This document shows positions 47,398 through 57,394 of a DNA stretch of 64,000 bases, piece by piece (positions within the stretch are counted from its first letter, which is position 1; every line of letters starts with the position of its first letter). The notes under the pieces are model-generated. The model was not told where the DNA came from, ran no database searches, and worked only from the letters and a program-made list of their open reading frames with translations. The DNA is from CAZWCE01 sp964632505. Its GTDB lineage: Bacteria > Planctomycetota > Planctomycetia > Pirellulales > Thermoguttaceae. The translations under genes were made by a program, and so were the position numbers. The DNA is taken from the NCBI GenBank assembly GCA_964632505.1, contig CAZWCE010000010.1, forward strand, positions 1-64,000. The letters run 5' to 3'.

Positions 47398-50300
47398 ATG
47401 AGCGACTTACCTTTTGTTCACCTGCATTGCCACAGTCATTACAGCCTGCTCGACGGAGCGGGCAAACTCGATCTGTTGATCGACCGCGCCAAGGAACTCG
47501 GCATGAACGCCCTGGCCCTGACCGATCACGGCAATCTTTACGGAGCCCTCGAATTCTACCAGAAGGCTCTCGCCGCCGACATCAAACCGATCCTCGGTTA
47601 CGAGGCCTACATCGCTCCGGCCAGTCGCCACAAGAAATCGGGGACGATGAAGGAATCGAGCTTCCATTTGACCCTCCTGGCACAAAACGAACAAGGATAC
47701 CGTCATCTCCTGAAGCTCTCCTCGAAGGCATTTCTCGAAGGGTTCTTCTACCGCCCCCGCATCGACAAAGAACTGCTGCGCGCGTATCACGAGGGGCTGA
47801 TCTGTCTCAGCGGTTGCGCTTCGAGCGAGATCTCGCGGTTGATTCTCAACGACGAAAAACACGGCATCGAGCGGGCGGTCGAGGTCGCCAACTGGTATCG
47901 CGATTTGTTCGGCGACCGCTACTTCCTCGAACTGCAAGACAACGGCATCCACGACCAGCGTATCGTCATGGAAGGCGTGCTGAAGGTCGCCGAGGCGACG
48001 GGCATTCCCACCGTCGCCACCAGCGACGTCCACTATGTGCACCAGAAGGAACACAAGGCGCAAGACATCCTCCTCTGCATCAATACCGGGAAGTTCCGCA
48101 CCGACACGAAACGCATGCGCATGGATTCCGACCAGTTCCATCTTCGCAGCGCCGAGGAGATGCTTCTGGCGATGCCGGGGCAGGAAGACGCCATTCGCCG
48201 GACTCAGGAGATCGCCGATTCGGTCGAACTGGTGCTCGATCTGAACCGACGGCACTTTCCCGTCTTCACCCCGCCGGGCGGCAAATCGTCGATCGACTAC
48301 CTCCGAGAACTGTGCCTGGAAGGGCTGAAAAAGCGATACGCCGACAATCCCAAACGCTATAAGGACGGCAAGTTCAGCGACGAGGTCCTCGCCCGGCTCG
48401 ACCGGGAACTTTCGGTCATCGACACCCTCGGGTTCCCGAACTACTTCCTCATCGTCTGGGACCTGGTCCGCGTGGCCGAGGAACGCGGCATCGAACGAAC
48501 CGCCCGGGGATCCGGCGTGGGAGCGCTGGTCTGCTACGCCCTGAACCTCAGCCACGTCTGTCCGCTGGAGTTCGACCTCCTGTTTGAACGTTTTCTCGAC
48601 GAGAACCGCCTGGAAGCGCCCGATATCGATATCGATTTCGATCAGCAGCGCCGGGGAGAAATCCTCGAATACGTCAAGGAGAAGTACGGCGAAGAGAACG
48701 TCGCCCAGATCGGGACCTTCGGAACGATGGCGGCGAAGATGGCGATTCGCGACGTTGGTCGGGCACTCGGTCTCCCATTGGCCCAGGTGAATGAGATCTG
48801 CAAAAAAGTGCCGGATTCGCCGAAGATGACGATCGAAAAGGCACTCAACCAGAGCGACGAACTCCGCCAGGCCTACGAAGGCAATCCCGAGGTCGCCGAA
48901 TTGATCGACTACGCCCGTCAATGCGAAGGGCTTGCCCGCTCGGCCGGCACCCACGCCTGCGCGGTGGTCATCGCCGATCGCCCTCTGACCGATTTTCTCC
49001 CCCTGCAACGCGTCCAGAACAAGGACGAAGTGACCACGCAGTGGGCCATGGCCGACGTGGAAAGCGCCGGCCTCTTGAAGATGGACTTCCTGGGGCTGCG
49101 GAACCTCTCGATTCTCGCCCGGGCGGTCGACATCATCGAACAGACCCGCGAGCAGCGCATCGACCCCTACAAGTTTCCCCATGACGATGCCGAAACCTAT
49201 GCCCTGCTCTGCCGCGGCGAAACCAAGGGCGTCTTCCAGCTCGAAGGCGGCGGCATCCGCGAACTGCTCCAGCGGATGAAGCCCGACTGCTTCCGCGACA
49301 TCATCGCCACCTTGGCCCTGTATCGTCCCGGTCCACTCGAAGGAGGCATGGTCGACCAGTACATCGACGTCAAGCACGGACGCCGCGAGGCCGAATACCC
49401 CCATCCGCTCATGAAAGAGGTCCTCGAGGAAACCCACGGGGTGATGGTCTACCAAGAACAGATCATGCGGATCCTCAACCGGCTGGGCAACGTCCCCCTG
49501 GCCAGTGCCTACACCTGTATCAAGGCGATCAGCAAGAAGAAGGAAAAGCTGATCGAAAAGAACAAGGCCGCCTTCATCGAGGGAGCCCAGGAAAACGGAT
49601 TGAGCGAGAAGGAGAGCATCGCACTGTTCGAGCTGATCGAGAAGTTCGCCGGCTACGGCTTCAACAAGAGCCACTCGACCGCTTACGCCTTGATCGCCTA
49701 CATGACCGCCTACCTCAAGGCCCACTACCCGGTGGAATTCATGGCCTCGCTGCTCTGCGGCGACATGCCGAACCGAAATTTCACCAAGAAGGATTCGACG
49801 GTCGAACACCTGGAGGACTGCCAGCGGATGAACATCGAGGTCGTTCCTCCCGACGTGAACTCCTCCTCGCGAATGTTCGCGGTGGCCGACGGAAAAATCC
49901 ACTTCGGGCTGGCCGCCATCAAAGGATGTGGGGACGCCGCCGCCGACGCCATCACCGCCGCCCGAGAAAAGGACGGACCGTTTAGGAACCTCTTCGATTT
50001 CTGTGAACGGGTCGACCCGCAGATCTGCGGCCGATCGACGATCGAAACCCTCGTCAAGGCGGGAGCATTCGATTCCCTGGGCGGTCACCGGGCGCAGCTC
50101 TACCAGGCGATCGAGCGGGCCGTCCGGGCCGGACAGACCGCCGCCGCCGACCGACGGAGCGGGCAGCGCGGCCTCTTCGACGATCTCGAGGACGAGCCGG
50201 AAGAAATCATCGAGGAGTCCGCCGCCGGCTTGCCCGAGGTGGACGAATGGGAGGAAAAGGAGAAGCTCTCCTACGAAAAGGAGGTCCTCGGTTTCTACCT

Positions 50301-50958
50301 GAGCAGTCACCCGCTGGCCGAATATTTCGACGTGCTGAACACCTTCCGTTCCCACAGCACCGAACAGGCTCAGCGACTGCCCGATCGTACCCAGGTGACC
50401 CTCGGCGGCATGATTTCCGGAATCAAACTCTCGGCGACCAAGAATCCCAAACCCGATCGCCCGAGCCGGTTCGCCATGTTCGACCTGGAAGATCAGGACA
50501 ACGCCATCCGCTGCATCATGTGGCCCGATCAGTACGTCACCCAGAGTGACCGCGTGGAGCCGGAGGCGGTCGTCATCGCGCTCGGCCGAATCGACAAGAG
50601 CCGGAGCCAGTCCGACAGCGACGCCAATCTCGTGGTCGACGAATTGATGACGCTCCAGGAGGCGGAAAAACGTCTCACCCGCGGCGCGGCGATCACCATC
50701 CGGGAATCGGACGGCGAAGGCCGACTCGATCAACTGTACGAAATTCTCCGAGGATACCCCGGTCGGGGCGAACTCGAACTGCATCTGCACCTGAACGACG
50801 GCAAGCGGGCGCGGATGAAATGCCCGAAATTCCGGATCGACATCAATCCGGAGATGCGTCGCCGCGTGACCGATCTGTTGGGAGACAAGTCCTTCTGTCT
50901 CTTGCCCGCCCCCCAACGCAACCTCGGCCGTAACGGCCGGCATCGAAAAAGAGCATGA
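47398..50958 (+). CDS. dnaE: DNA polymerase III alpha subunit
   Basis: An 1186-residue C-family polymerase, the replicative catalytic subunit. The PHP domain starts PFVHLHCHSHYSLLDGAG. The palm active site has PDIDIDFDQQRRGEI (about 405-418) and, upstream, RGSGVGALVCYAL. Other family markers are GLARSAGTHACAVVI, the TALYRPGPLE-like ALYRPGPLEGGM and FNKSHSTAYALIAY; a C-terminal OB domain (about 1000-1075) follows. There is no built-in proofreading exonuclease, so it is the DnaE type rather than PolC. ATG 47398 is preferred over ATG 47386 because GGAG lies 7 bases before it. It converges with the sensor-kinase gene, 25 bases away. Confidence 0.96.
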   Translation: MSDLPFVHLHCHSHYSLLDGAGKLDLLIDRAKELGMNALALTDHGNLYGALEFYQKALAADIKPILGYEAYIAPASRHKKSGTMKESSFHLTLLAQNEQGYRHLLKLSSKAFLEGFFYRPRIDKELLRAYHEGLICLSGCASSEISRLILNDEKHGIERAVEVANWYRDLFGDRYFLELQDNGIHDQRIVMEGVLKVAEATGIPTVATSDVHYVHQKEHKAQDILLCINTGKFRTDTKRMRMDSDQFHLRSAEEMLLAMPGQEDAIRRTQEIADSVELVLDLNRRHFPVFTPPGGKSSIDYLRELCLEGLKKRYADNPKRYKDGKFSDEVLARLDRELSVIDTLGFPNYFLIVWDLVRVAEERGIERTARGSGVGALVCYALNLSHVCPLEFDLLFERFLDENRLEAPDIDIDFDQQRRGEILEYVKEKYGEENVAQIGTFGTMAAKMAIRDVGRALGLPLAQVNEICKKVPDSPKMTIEKALNQSDELRQAYEGNPEVAELIDYARQCEGLARSAGTHACAVVIADRPLTDFLPLQRVQNKDEVTTQWAMADVESAGLLKMDFLGLRNLSILARAVDIIEQTREQRIDPYKFPHDDAETYALLCRGETKGVFQLEGGGIRELLQRMKPDCFRDIIATLALYRPGPLEGGMVDQYIDVKHGRREAEYPHPLMKEVLEETHGVMVYQEQIMRILNRLGNVPLASAYTCIKAISKKKEKLIEKNKAAFIEGAQENGLSEKESIALFELIEKFAGYGFNKSHSTAYALIAYMTAYLKAHYPVEFMASLLCGDMPNRNFTKKDSTVEHLEDCQRMNIEVVPPDVNSSSRMFAVADGKIHFGLAAIKGCGDAAADAITAAREKDGPFRNLFDFCERVDPQICGRSTIETLVKAGAFDSLGGHRAQLYQAIERAVRAGQTAAADRRSGQRGLFDDLEDEPEEIIEESAAGLPEVDEWEEKEKLSYEKEVLGFYLSSHPLAEYFDVLNTFRSHSTEQAQRLPDRTQVTLGGMISGIKLSATKNPKPDRPSRFAMFDLEDQDNAIRCIMWPDQYVTQSDRVEPEAVVIALGRIDKSRSQSDSDANLVVDELMTLQEAEKRLTRGAAITIRESDGEGRLDQLYEILRGYPGRGELELHLHLNDGKRARMKCPKFRIDINPEMRRRVTDLLGDKSFCLLPAPQRNLGRNGRHRKRA

Positions 50959-50983
50959 AGCAGCAAGCTCCGATTGTCGTCGG

Positions 50984-53900
50984 CTACTCCACGCCTCCTT
51001 CTCCCGGCAGACCTTTCCCTTCGTCCGACACGGTGCAAGAGTTACAAGAGTGGTGGCCGCCGCGGGACGGGGCCGACTCCCCCTCCCTATCCGAGACCAT
51101 CCAGGCGATCGTCTCGAGCAGTTTCCGGCGGTCGACCGGCTTGGTCAGGTATTCATCGCACCCCGCTTCCAGACAAGTTTCCCGATCTCCCGCCATGGCG
51201 TGGGCGGTCAGCGCGATGATCGGTCCGTCCCAGCCATTCTCCCGGAGTTCTCGTGTCGCCCGGTATCCGTCCATCACCGGCATTTGCATGTCCATGAGAA
51301 TCACCGAAATCGGAGAGCCTCCCCGGCGCGATTCCAGGGCCGCTTCCAGCGCCTCTTTCCCGTTCTCGACCACGGTGACCTCCGCGCCCGCCTTTCGCAG
51401 AACGATCGTCAGAAACCGCTGGTTGTCGATGCCGTCCTCGGCCAGAAGAATATGGGATTCGAGCTTCTCGGGAACCAATGCCTCTCGAGACTTTTCCTCA
51501 TGCTCGCATCGAGAAAGGCACTCTTTCGGATGGATCAGTTCCCCATCCGACACGGAACCGATCCCGAAGGTGAATCGGAAGAGGCTCCCTTTGCCAAGCT
51601 CGCTCTCGATGACGATGTCGCCGGAAAGAAGCTCGGCCAAGCGTTTCGAAATGACCAAACCGAGCCCTGTTCCACCGTATTTTCGGCTCATCGAATTATC
51701 GCCTTGCGAGAACGGCTGGAAGAGCTTTTCGATCGCCTCCGGCGTGATTCCTTTGCCGGTATCCTCAATGTCGATCTGCAATCGCGGCTCTTCCTTCAAC
51801 TTCATCATCCTCGTCGTCACCCGAACGTATCCCCGGGCGGTGAATTTGATGGCGTTCCCGATCAGATTGATCAGAATCTGACGGAGCCGATCGGCATCGG
51901 TATGAATCACCGTGGGAATGAGACCTTCGAAGTTGAACTGGAGGTCCAATTCCTTCTCTTCCGCGCGCACCCTCAAAAGCTGCCGGACGCTTTGCAGGAT
52001 CTCGAGCAGGGAAGCCGGCTGCAGGGTTACTTGGAACTTCCCCGCTTCGATGCGGGAAATATCGAGAATGTCGTCGATGATCGTCAACAGCAACCTGGCG
52101 TTTTGTTCGATCGTCTGCCGGTAGCCCACGAGAAAATTCTGGCTGAATTCGCAACGTTTGGGACAACCATCCCCCAACATTTCGGTGAACCCCAGAATCG
52201 CCGTCAGGGGAGTTCGAATCTCGTGGCTCATATTGGCCAGGAATTGGCTTTTCGCCTGATTGGCCGTCTCCGCCGCCTCGCGGGAAGCCTTCAGTTCCAA
52301 TTCCGTCTCCCGTCGAAACGTCACGTCCTCGACCGTCTCCAATGCTCCGACGATCTTCCCCGTCGCATCGCGGATCGGGGCGCCGCGACCGGTCAACCAA
52401 CGCCCCTTTTTGCCCACGATCGAGAAGAAATCGGTGATCTCGTAGGCTTCCTCCAACAGGTCCGATTTGACATACCGTTTCTTCAGCTCCGGATCCTGAA
52501 GCGGGAACATATCTTCGACGAGCATGTCGACCAGGCAGTAGGTCGGTTCGGGGTAAAACGCCTTCCAATGGTCTTTCGTCCCCACGATATTCTTCGCGCG
52601 AATCCCGGTCAAACGCTCCAATGCCCGGTTCCAATAGAGCACTTCGTGATCGCGATTGATGACGAATTTCGGCATCGGTGAACCATCGATGATGTCCTGG
52701 AGCATTTGCTTGCGGTCGAGCAGCGCTTTCTCGAAACGGTTCCGCTGCACGATCTCCCGCTGCAGCTCAATGTTCATCTCCATGATCGAGTGCGTCCGCT
52801 CATCCACCATTCGTTGCAAATCGTTTTGATACTTCGACACCCCCCGTTGGTTCATTTGCCGTTCCGTCTCCAGAAAATGTCTACAATTCTCGGGCCGATT
52901 CCGACCGTGAAAAATCGCCCGGGCCATCATTTCGCAACTGCGATAGCCGCACGAGCGGCACTGACGCAAATCCTCCTCCGAGTATTTGTGCATCTGGTGG
53001 AAAACGGTCTCGAGCTGCTGCGGATCGGGCTCGGGCATCCCCTCTTCAAATGAACAACGGATGAATTCCTGTTTCAGCTCCTCGGGAGCGGGACTTTCGG
53101 GAATGTCGTCGGAAAAACCGAAGGTCGGACCTGATTTTCCACTCCCCTTTTGCGAGGCGTTTTTCGCCCCTCCCTTCTTCGCCGCATCGTTCGCCGACAA
53201 CGAAAGCCGGCCCAGTGGACTGAAAAACGAAGTGGGGCACCGATGACGGCAATCGTACCAATCCAGGAGCAACACCCCCTGCTCCTTCAACTTCGGGAGT
53301 TTCGTGGGCAAGTGCCGAAGCGCTTCGAAAAGGTTTTCCGATTGCTCGAACCCGGCCAGGCGCCCTTCCCATTGCGGTTCCCATCGGGTGAGGATTTCGT
53401 GGGGAGCCCCTGGCAACACCAGCTCGCGACTTCGAGCGAAATAGGTTCCCGCCAGTGCATCCCCGCCCCCCGGATCGACGATCTCTCCGTTGCGCAAAAG
53501 GCACTCTTGAAGCGAGGAAAAGAGGACATGGTAGGTCGGCGAGCCCGGCCCCCGGATCGAGCGGCGATTCACCGGACACGGCGAAATCTGAACAAAGGTT
53601 GCTTGCGCCAATTCGGGGAAATTCCGACGAATCCACCACATCATGTGTGCCGCCGGATTCGCCAGCGGGACGAGATGGGAGATCAATTCCGGCCGATAGA
53701 CCTGCACGAATTGATTGACCACCGAACAGGCGGAGGAAAGATAGGGCCCACCCGGCGGATCGCGCAACCATTTTGCGTAGTGTCTCGTCATCAACCGCGT
53801 CCCTAACCCGACATCGAAGATGTATTCCCCGGCGTATTTCTTGAGCCAGGAGACCAAGGCCGCGAAATGCTGCGGGAAGAGATGCGCCAAGCTCTCCGAA

Positions 53901-54160
53901 AGCAGCACGATGATCTGCTCATCGCGACGGAGCGCCTGCAAAAACAGAGGTAAATCGTCCACCGCCGACCGTGCCCCGTGACGACAAGCCGAAAGACAAC
54001 GACCACACCCCAGGCAATGTTCATGATGCAGTTGCATCACTTCGCCACCACTGTCGTTGCAGTACTTGACCGGGCAAACATGCAAACAAGCCTGACAAAG
54101 AACGCATTTTTCCGGATCGACCTGGATCACTTGAAGCGAAGAGAGAGAACTATCTTTCAT
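50984..54160 (-). CDS. Ferredoxin/[FeFe]-hydrogenase-like sensor hybrid histidine kinase
   Basis: A 1058-residue fusion from ATG 54160. N-terminal ferredoxin: two 4Fe-4S motifs, CVLCQACLHVCPVKYC (about residue 18-33) and CLGCGRCLSAC (about 46-56). Residues about 80-330 resemble the [FeFe]-hydrogenase large-subunit domain and keep the four expected cluster cysteines: Cys145 (SACSVV), Cys195 (SPCPVNRR), Cys304 and Cys308 (DCRHRC). The second Cys of the canonical TSCCP loop is Ser, and the Lys of the PCxxKK loop is not conserved, so hydrogen turnover is doubtful. Then a FeS-type 4Cys domain (Cys401, 404, 409 and 426), a PAS domain (about 475-600), HisKA (His646 in NMSHEIRTP), HATPase, and a receiver (Asp957 in VILMDMQMP). 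It is probably a redox or gas sensor kinase. No membrane segments are seen. It lies 260 bases downstream of the proton ATPase gene. Confidence 0.85.
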   Translation of the reverse strand: MKDSSLSSLQVIQVDPEKCVLCQACLHVCPVKYCNDSGGEVMQLHHEHCLGCGRCLSACRHGARSAVDDLPLFLQALRRDEQIIVLLSESLAHLFPQHFAALVSWLKKYAGEYIFDVGLGTRLMTRHYAKWLRDPPGGPYLSSACSVVNQFVQVYRPELISHLVPLANPAAHMMWWIRRNFPELAQATFVQISPCPVNRRSIRGPGSPTYHVLFSSLQECLLRNGEIVDPGGGDALAGTYFARSRELVLPGAPHEILTRWEPQWEGRLAGFEQSENLFEALRHLPTKLPKLKEQGVLLLDWYDCRHRCPTSFFSPLGRLSLSANDAAKKGGAKNASQKGSGKSGPTFGFSDDIPESPAPEELKQEFIRCSFEEGMPEPDPQQLETVFHQMHKYSEEDLRQCRSCGYRSCEMMARAIFHGRNRPENCRHFLETERQMNQRGVSKYQNDLQRMVDERTHSIMEMNIELQREIVQRNRFEKALLDRKQMLQDIIDGSPMPKFVINRDHEVLYWNRALERLTGIRAKNIVGTKDHWKAFYPEPTYCLVDMLVEDMFPLQDPELKKRYVKSDLLEEAYEITDFFSIVGKKGRWLTGRGAPIRDATGKIVGALETVEDVTFRRETELELKASREAAETANQAKSQFLANMSHEIRTPLTAILGFTEMLGDGCPKRCEFSQNFLVGYRQTIEQNARLLLTIIDDILDISRIEAGKFQVTLQPASLLEILQSVRQLLRVRAEEKELDLQFNFEGLIPTVIHTDADRLRQILINLIGNAIKFTARGYVRVTTRMMKLKEEPRLQIDIEDTGKGITPEAIEKLFQPFSQGDNSMSRKYGGTGLGLVISKRLAELLSGDIVIESELGKGSLFRFTFGIGSVSDGELIHPKECLSRCEHEEKSREALVPEKLESHILLAEDGIDNQRFLTIVLRKAGAEVTVVENGKEALEAALESRRGGSPISVILMDMQMPVMDGYRATRELRENGWDGPIIALTAHAMAGDRETCLEAGCDEYLTKPVDRRKLLETIAWMVSDREGESAPSRGGHHSCNSCTVSDEGKGLPGEGGVE

Positions 54161-54420
54161 CGTGATTTTTCTTCCTCGATTTTTCACACTCGGGGAAAGG
54201 ACCTCCAAGAATTCCCCCCCCCGATTCGCATCCCCATGGAAATCGCCAAAAATCCTTCTTCTCGTTAACACAACGCTCCCTGGTGCATTGCTCGACAATA
54301 ATACATTACCATTTGAGTAGCGTATTGGCGCAAAAAATTTTCCCTCTTCCGGCGATCTCCCCTTCGCCCCCTCTCGAGTCAGGAAGGAGGCGAAGGGGAA
54401 AGAAGAGGTCTTCCAACGAC

Positions 54421-57024
54421 TTAGGAAGCGCGATGGAAATGGAGCGACTGACGGACCGTTTCGATAAAGTTCCGGTGTCGAGCCAAATGGGGACGCCCCT
54501 GAAAAATTTCGAGCATCGCTTTTTTCGCTACATCCAGCACGAACAACCAGGCGATGCTGTACAGATGGACCAATCCCAGCAGGGGCCAGGGAACCTTGGG
54601 CACGAAGATCCCGAAGCCGCACAAGAGAATCGCCAGGATCTGCGTGGCCACGATGCCGCCTAGGAGCTTTCCGGCAGGATACGGCGGTTGCCAGAACCAG
54701 TTCGAGGTCCGGGTCGAGAGCATCAGCCAGTGCCCTCCGGCGACCAGTTGCAAGAACATGAGCGACTGCAAATGTCCCACATGCATCGCCTCACCGACCC
54801 AAGAGGCGTACCACTGGTTCCAGCCGGGGTCGCGAAACATGCCGATTCCCAAGACCAGCCAGAGGAAGGTTTCGGCCAGGCAGATGCCCCCCAAAACGCA
54901 GGAGGTGGTCAACAACTGCTTCATTTGGAACTTCGCCGGCCGGTCATCGATTCGGGTATTGTCGTAGGCGATGAGCATGATCGGGATATCGTCGAGCAGC
55001 GCCAATAGAATAAGACCGATCGCCGAAATCGGCATGAACAGTACGTGATGGGCGTCGCCCGAGCCGCCGAGCTGATAAAAGAACAGCGTCGAGAGAACGA
55101 CGAAAAACATGATGTCGACGGTCATCGCCACGCGGTAGGTGGTATAAGCGAGCATCCGCTGAAAGATTTGTCGGGAAGACTGGATCGCCGTCACCACCGC
55201 CGAAAGCCCCGGTGCGGTGAGAATCACGTCGGCCGCCGCCCTGGCCGCATCCGTCGCCCCGGAAACCGCGATCCCCACATCCGATTGCTTCAATGCCGGC
55301 GCGTCGTTGACCCCATCGCCGGTCATGCCGACGTAGTGCCCTCGTTCTTGGAGCGACTGGACGATCGCGTATTTGTGTTCCGGAAAGACTTGAGCGAAAC
55401 CATCGGCCTTTTCGATCCTCCGGGCCAGCGCCGGAGAGACCTCCTCCCCCTCCTTCCAATCCTCGAAGACTTCATCGGCGGGAATCAGGTGCGTTCCCAG
55501 CCCGAGCTGCGACGACGTCTCCTCGCCGATCGCCTGATGATCGCCGGTGACCATCTTCACGTCGATCCCGTAACGACGCGCCGAGGCGATCACTTCCGCC
55601 GAATCGTCTCGCGGGGGATCGAACAGCGGCAAAATCCCCATGAAGGACCATTCTTTCTTTCCCTCGCCCCGCTGAGCGACTCCCAGTGTTCGGAACCCAC
55701 GACGCGCAAGCTTGAGCACCGCCTCCTCCGCCTCTCGACGCGGTTCCCCCTCTTGGCGGCAGAGATCGAGAATCACTTGCGGGGCCCCCTTCGTATAACG
55801 GGCTTCGGTCCCGTCGGGTCGCCGCACTCTCGACTCGGTCCGCTTGCCGACGGGATCGAACGGCACGAACTCGAGCATTTCATATGGCTTCAGAAGATCG
55901 GCGTTCTCCAACCCCCCGATCACGGCCTGGTCGATCGCATCGGCATTCTCCGGCTGCGAGGCCAGCGCCCCCGCCAAAATGCACTGCGGTGCACTTCCCG
56001 CTTCGAAAATCACCGGTTCGCCGAGAGTCAATTGGTTTTTGGTCAGCGTGCCGGTCTTGTCGGAGCAGAGAATATCGACGCCGGCCATTTCTTCGATCGC
56101 CTGGAGCCGTGAAACGATCGCCTTCTCACGCGAAAGCAACAGCGCCCCCAGCGCCATCGTCACCGAAAGCACGACCGGCATCGCCACCGGAATGGACGCA
56201 ATCACCAGAATCAACACGAATTGCAACAGCGGAAGCAACTGCTCCCCGCGGACGATTTGCACCACGCTCAACAGAATGCTCAAACTGACCGAAAGAACGA
56301 TCAAAAAGTTGCCGATCTTCATGACCGCTTGCTGAAAATGCGAAACACTCCCCGCCGAGCCGACGAGTCGGGCCGTCTTGCCGAAAAAAGTCGCCCCGCC
56401 GGTCGTGGTGACCCGCGCCAGCATCTCTCCCTGCTTCACCGAGGAACCGGAATAGATCGTTTCCCCCACTTTTTTGGAGACCGGAAGCGACTCGCCCGTC
56501 AGCGCCGCCTGATCGACCAGGAGGTAATCGCCCTTGAGCAGTTCCGCATCAGCCGGCACCACGTCCCCCAGACGCAGCCGGAGCAAGTCGCCTGGAACCA
56601 ACGTCTCGGCCGGACAGGATTGCCAGGAACCGTCGCGCATGACCCGGGCATTCAGGGCCAACTGATTTTTCAGTGCCTCCAGGGCGTTGCTCGCCTTGAA
56701 GTCGTTCCAGAAATCGATCGCCGCGTTGAATACCAACAAGAAGACAATGATTCCGAAATCGGCCCAATGCCCCACGCAAAGCGACAACACGGCCGCCACC
56801 TCGATCATCCACGGAATCGGCCCCCAAAACCCCTTGGCCAGTTTCCTCCAGGAGGAATCCTTCTTCTCTTCCAAGGCGTTCGGCCCGTATTCCCGGAGTC
56901 GCTTCTCCGCCTCCGAGGAGTTCAACCCGATAAGAGAAGGATTGGGGCTGGGGTCGGAATGTTCGGGAGAGGGAACATTGGTTTCTTTTGGTGAGGACGG
57001 CACGACGGGGGGCTCGGAAGGCAT
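54421..57024 (-). CDS. P3A-type plasma-membrane proton-transporting ATPase
   Basis: An 867-residue P-type ATPase from ATG 57024 (MPSEPPVVPSSP), chosen because AAGGAG lies 8 bases upstream; the frame extends further to 57201 without a good start. A cytoplasmic Pro/Ser-rich N-terminus is followed by the LREYGPNALEEKK segment, the actuator with LTGESLPV, the phosphorylation site Asp322 in CSDKTGTLTKNQLTLGEP, the nucleotide domain (KGAPQVIL), the hinge MTGDGVNDAPALKQSDVGIAV, and C-terminal membrane helices. The overall pattern, including the short loop and the ASNALEALKNQLA segment, matches H+-ATPases of the P3A group known from fungi, plants, archaea and some bacteria. It would export protons using ATP. 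The regulatory C-terminal tail of the fungal enzymes is absent. Confidence 0.9.
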   Translation of the reverse strand: MPSEPPVVPSSPKETNVPSPEHSDPSPNPSLIGLNSSEAEKRLREYGPNALEEKKDSSWRKLAKGFWGPIPWMIEVAAVLSLCVGHWADFGIIVFLLVFNAAIDFWNDFKASNALEALKNQLALNARVMRDGSWQSCPAETLVPGDLLRLRLGDVVPADAELLKGDYLLVDQAALTGESLPVSKKVGETIYSGSSVKQGEMLARVTTTGGATFFGKTARLVGSAGSVSHFQQAVMKIGNFLIVLSVSLSILLSVVQIVRGEQLLPLLQFVLILVIASIPVAMPVVLSVTMALGALLLSREKAIVSRLQAIEEMAGVDILCSDKTGTLTKNQLTLGEPVIFEAGSAPQCILAGALASQPENADAIDQAVIGGLENADLLKPYEMLEFVPFDPVGKRTESRVRRPDGTEARYTKGAPQVILDLCRQEGEPRREAEEAVLKLARRGFRTLGVAQRGEGKKEWSFMGILPLFDPPRDDSAEVIASARRYGIDVKMVTGDHQAIGEETSSQLGLGTHLIPADEVFEDWKEGEEVSPALARRIEKADGFAQVFPEHKYAIVQSLQERGHYVGMTGDGVNDAPALKQSDVGIAVSGATDAARAAADVILTAPGLSAVVTAIQSSRQIFQRMLAYTTYRVAMTVDIMFFVVLSTLFFYQLGGSGDAHHVLFMPISAIGLILLALLDDIPIMLIAYDNTRIDDRPAKFQMKQLLTTSCVLGGICLAETFLWLVLGIGMFRDPGWNQWYASWVGEAMHVGHLQSLMFLQLVAGGHWLMLSTRTSNWFWQPPYPAGKLLGGIVATQILAILLCGFGIFVPKVPWPLLGLVHLYSIAWLFVLDVAKKAMLEIFQGRPHLARHRNFIETVRQSLHFHRAS

Positions 57025-57394
57025 CGATTCGACTCCTTTGGATAGCAACGGCGCAAGAAATCCGGAAAAGGAAACGGCAAACCACGCAACGTCGGCTTCA
57101 GGTGCAAACTTCATGCACGTCGCCTTCATCGTGAGCCGAGGACGCTCATGAATCGTTGCTCCTGTCGCGAACTTGCTGAAATATAGTTCGAAAGCGGGCA
57201 TCCATCCGGGCCGGTCCCAAATCAGAGAGATTCCTTCCCTGAAACCTCCTCACCCGGAACCGGATACACGAATTCCGACGATGTTGCGGCGAATTCGAAT
57301 TGCACGAAGATTTCGGTTCTTGGTCCTTATCGTGATTGGCAGAAGAAGGTACAATCGGCCGTTTTGCAGAAACGATTTCCGGGGAAATCGCTCC

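Noticed and set aside
47407..50943. An 1178-codon open frame on the minus strand opposite dnaE
   Set aside because: It mirrors dnaE codon by codon, its translation is rich in the residues expected from antisense GC-biased coding DNA, and it has no family features. dnaE on the plus strand is unambiguous.
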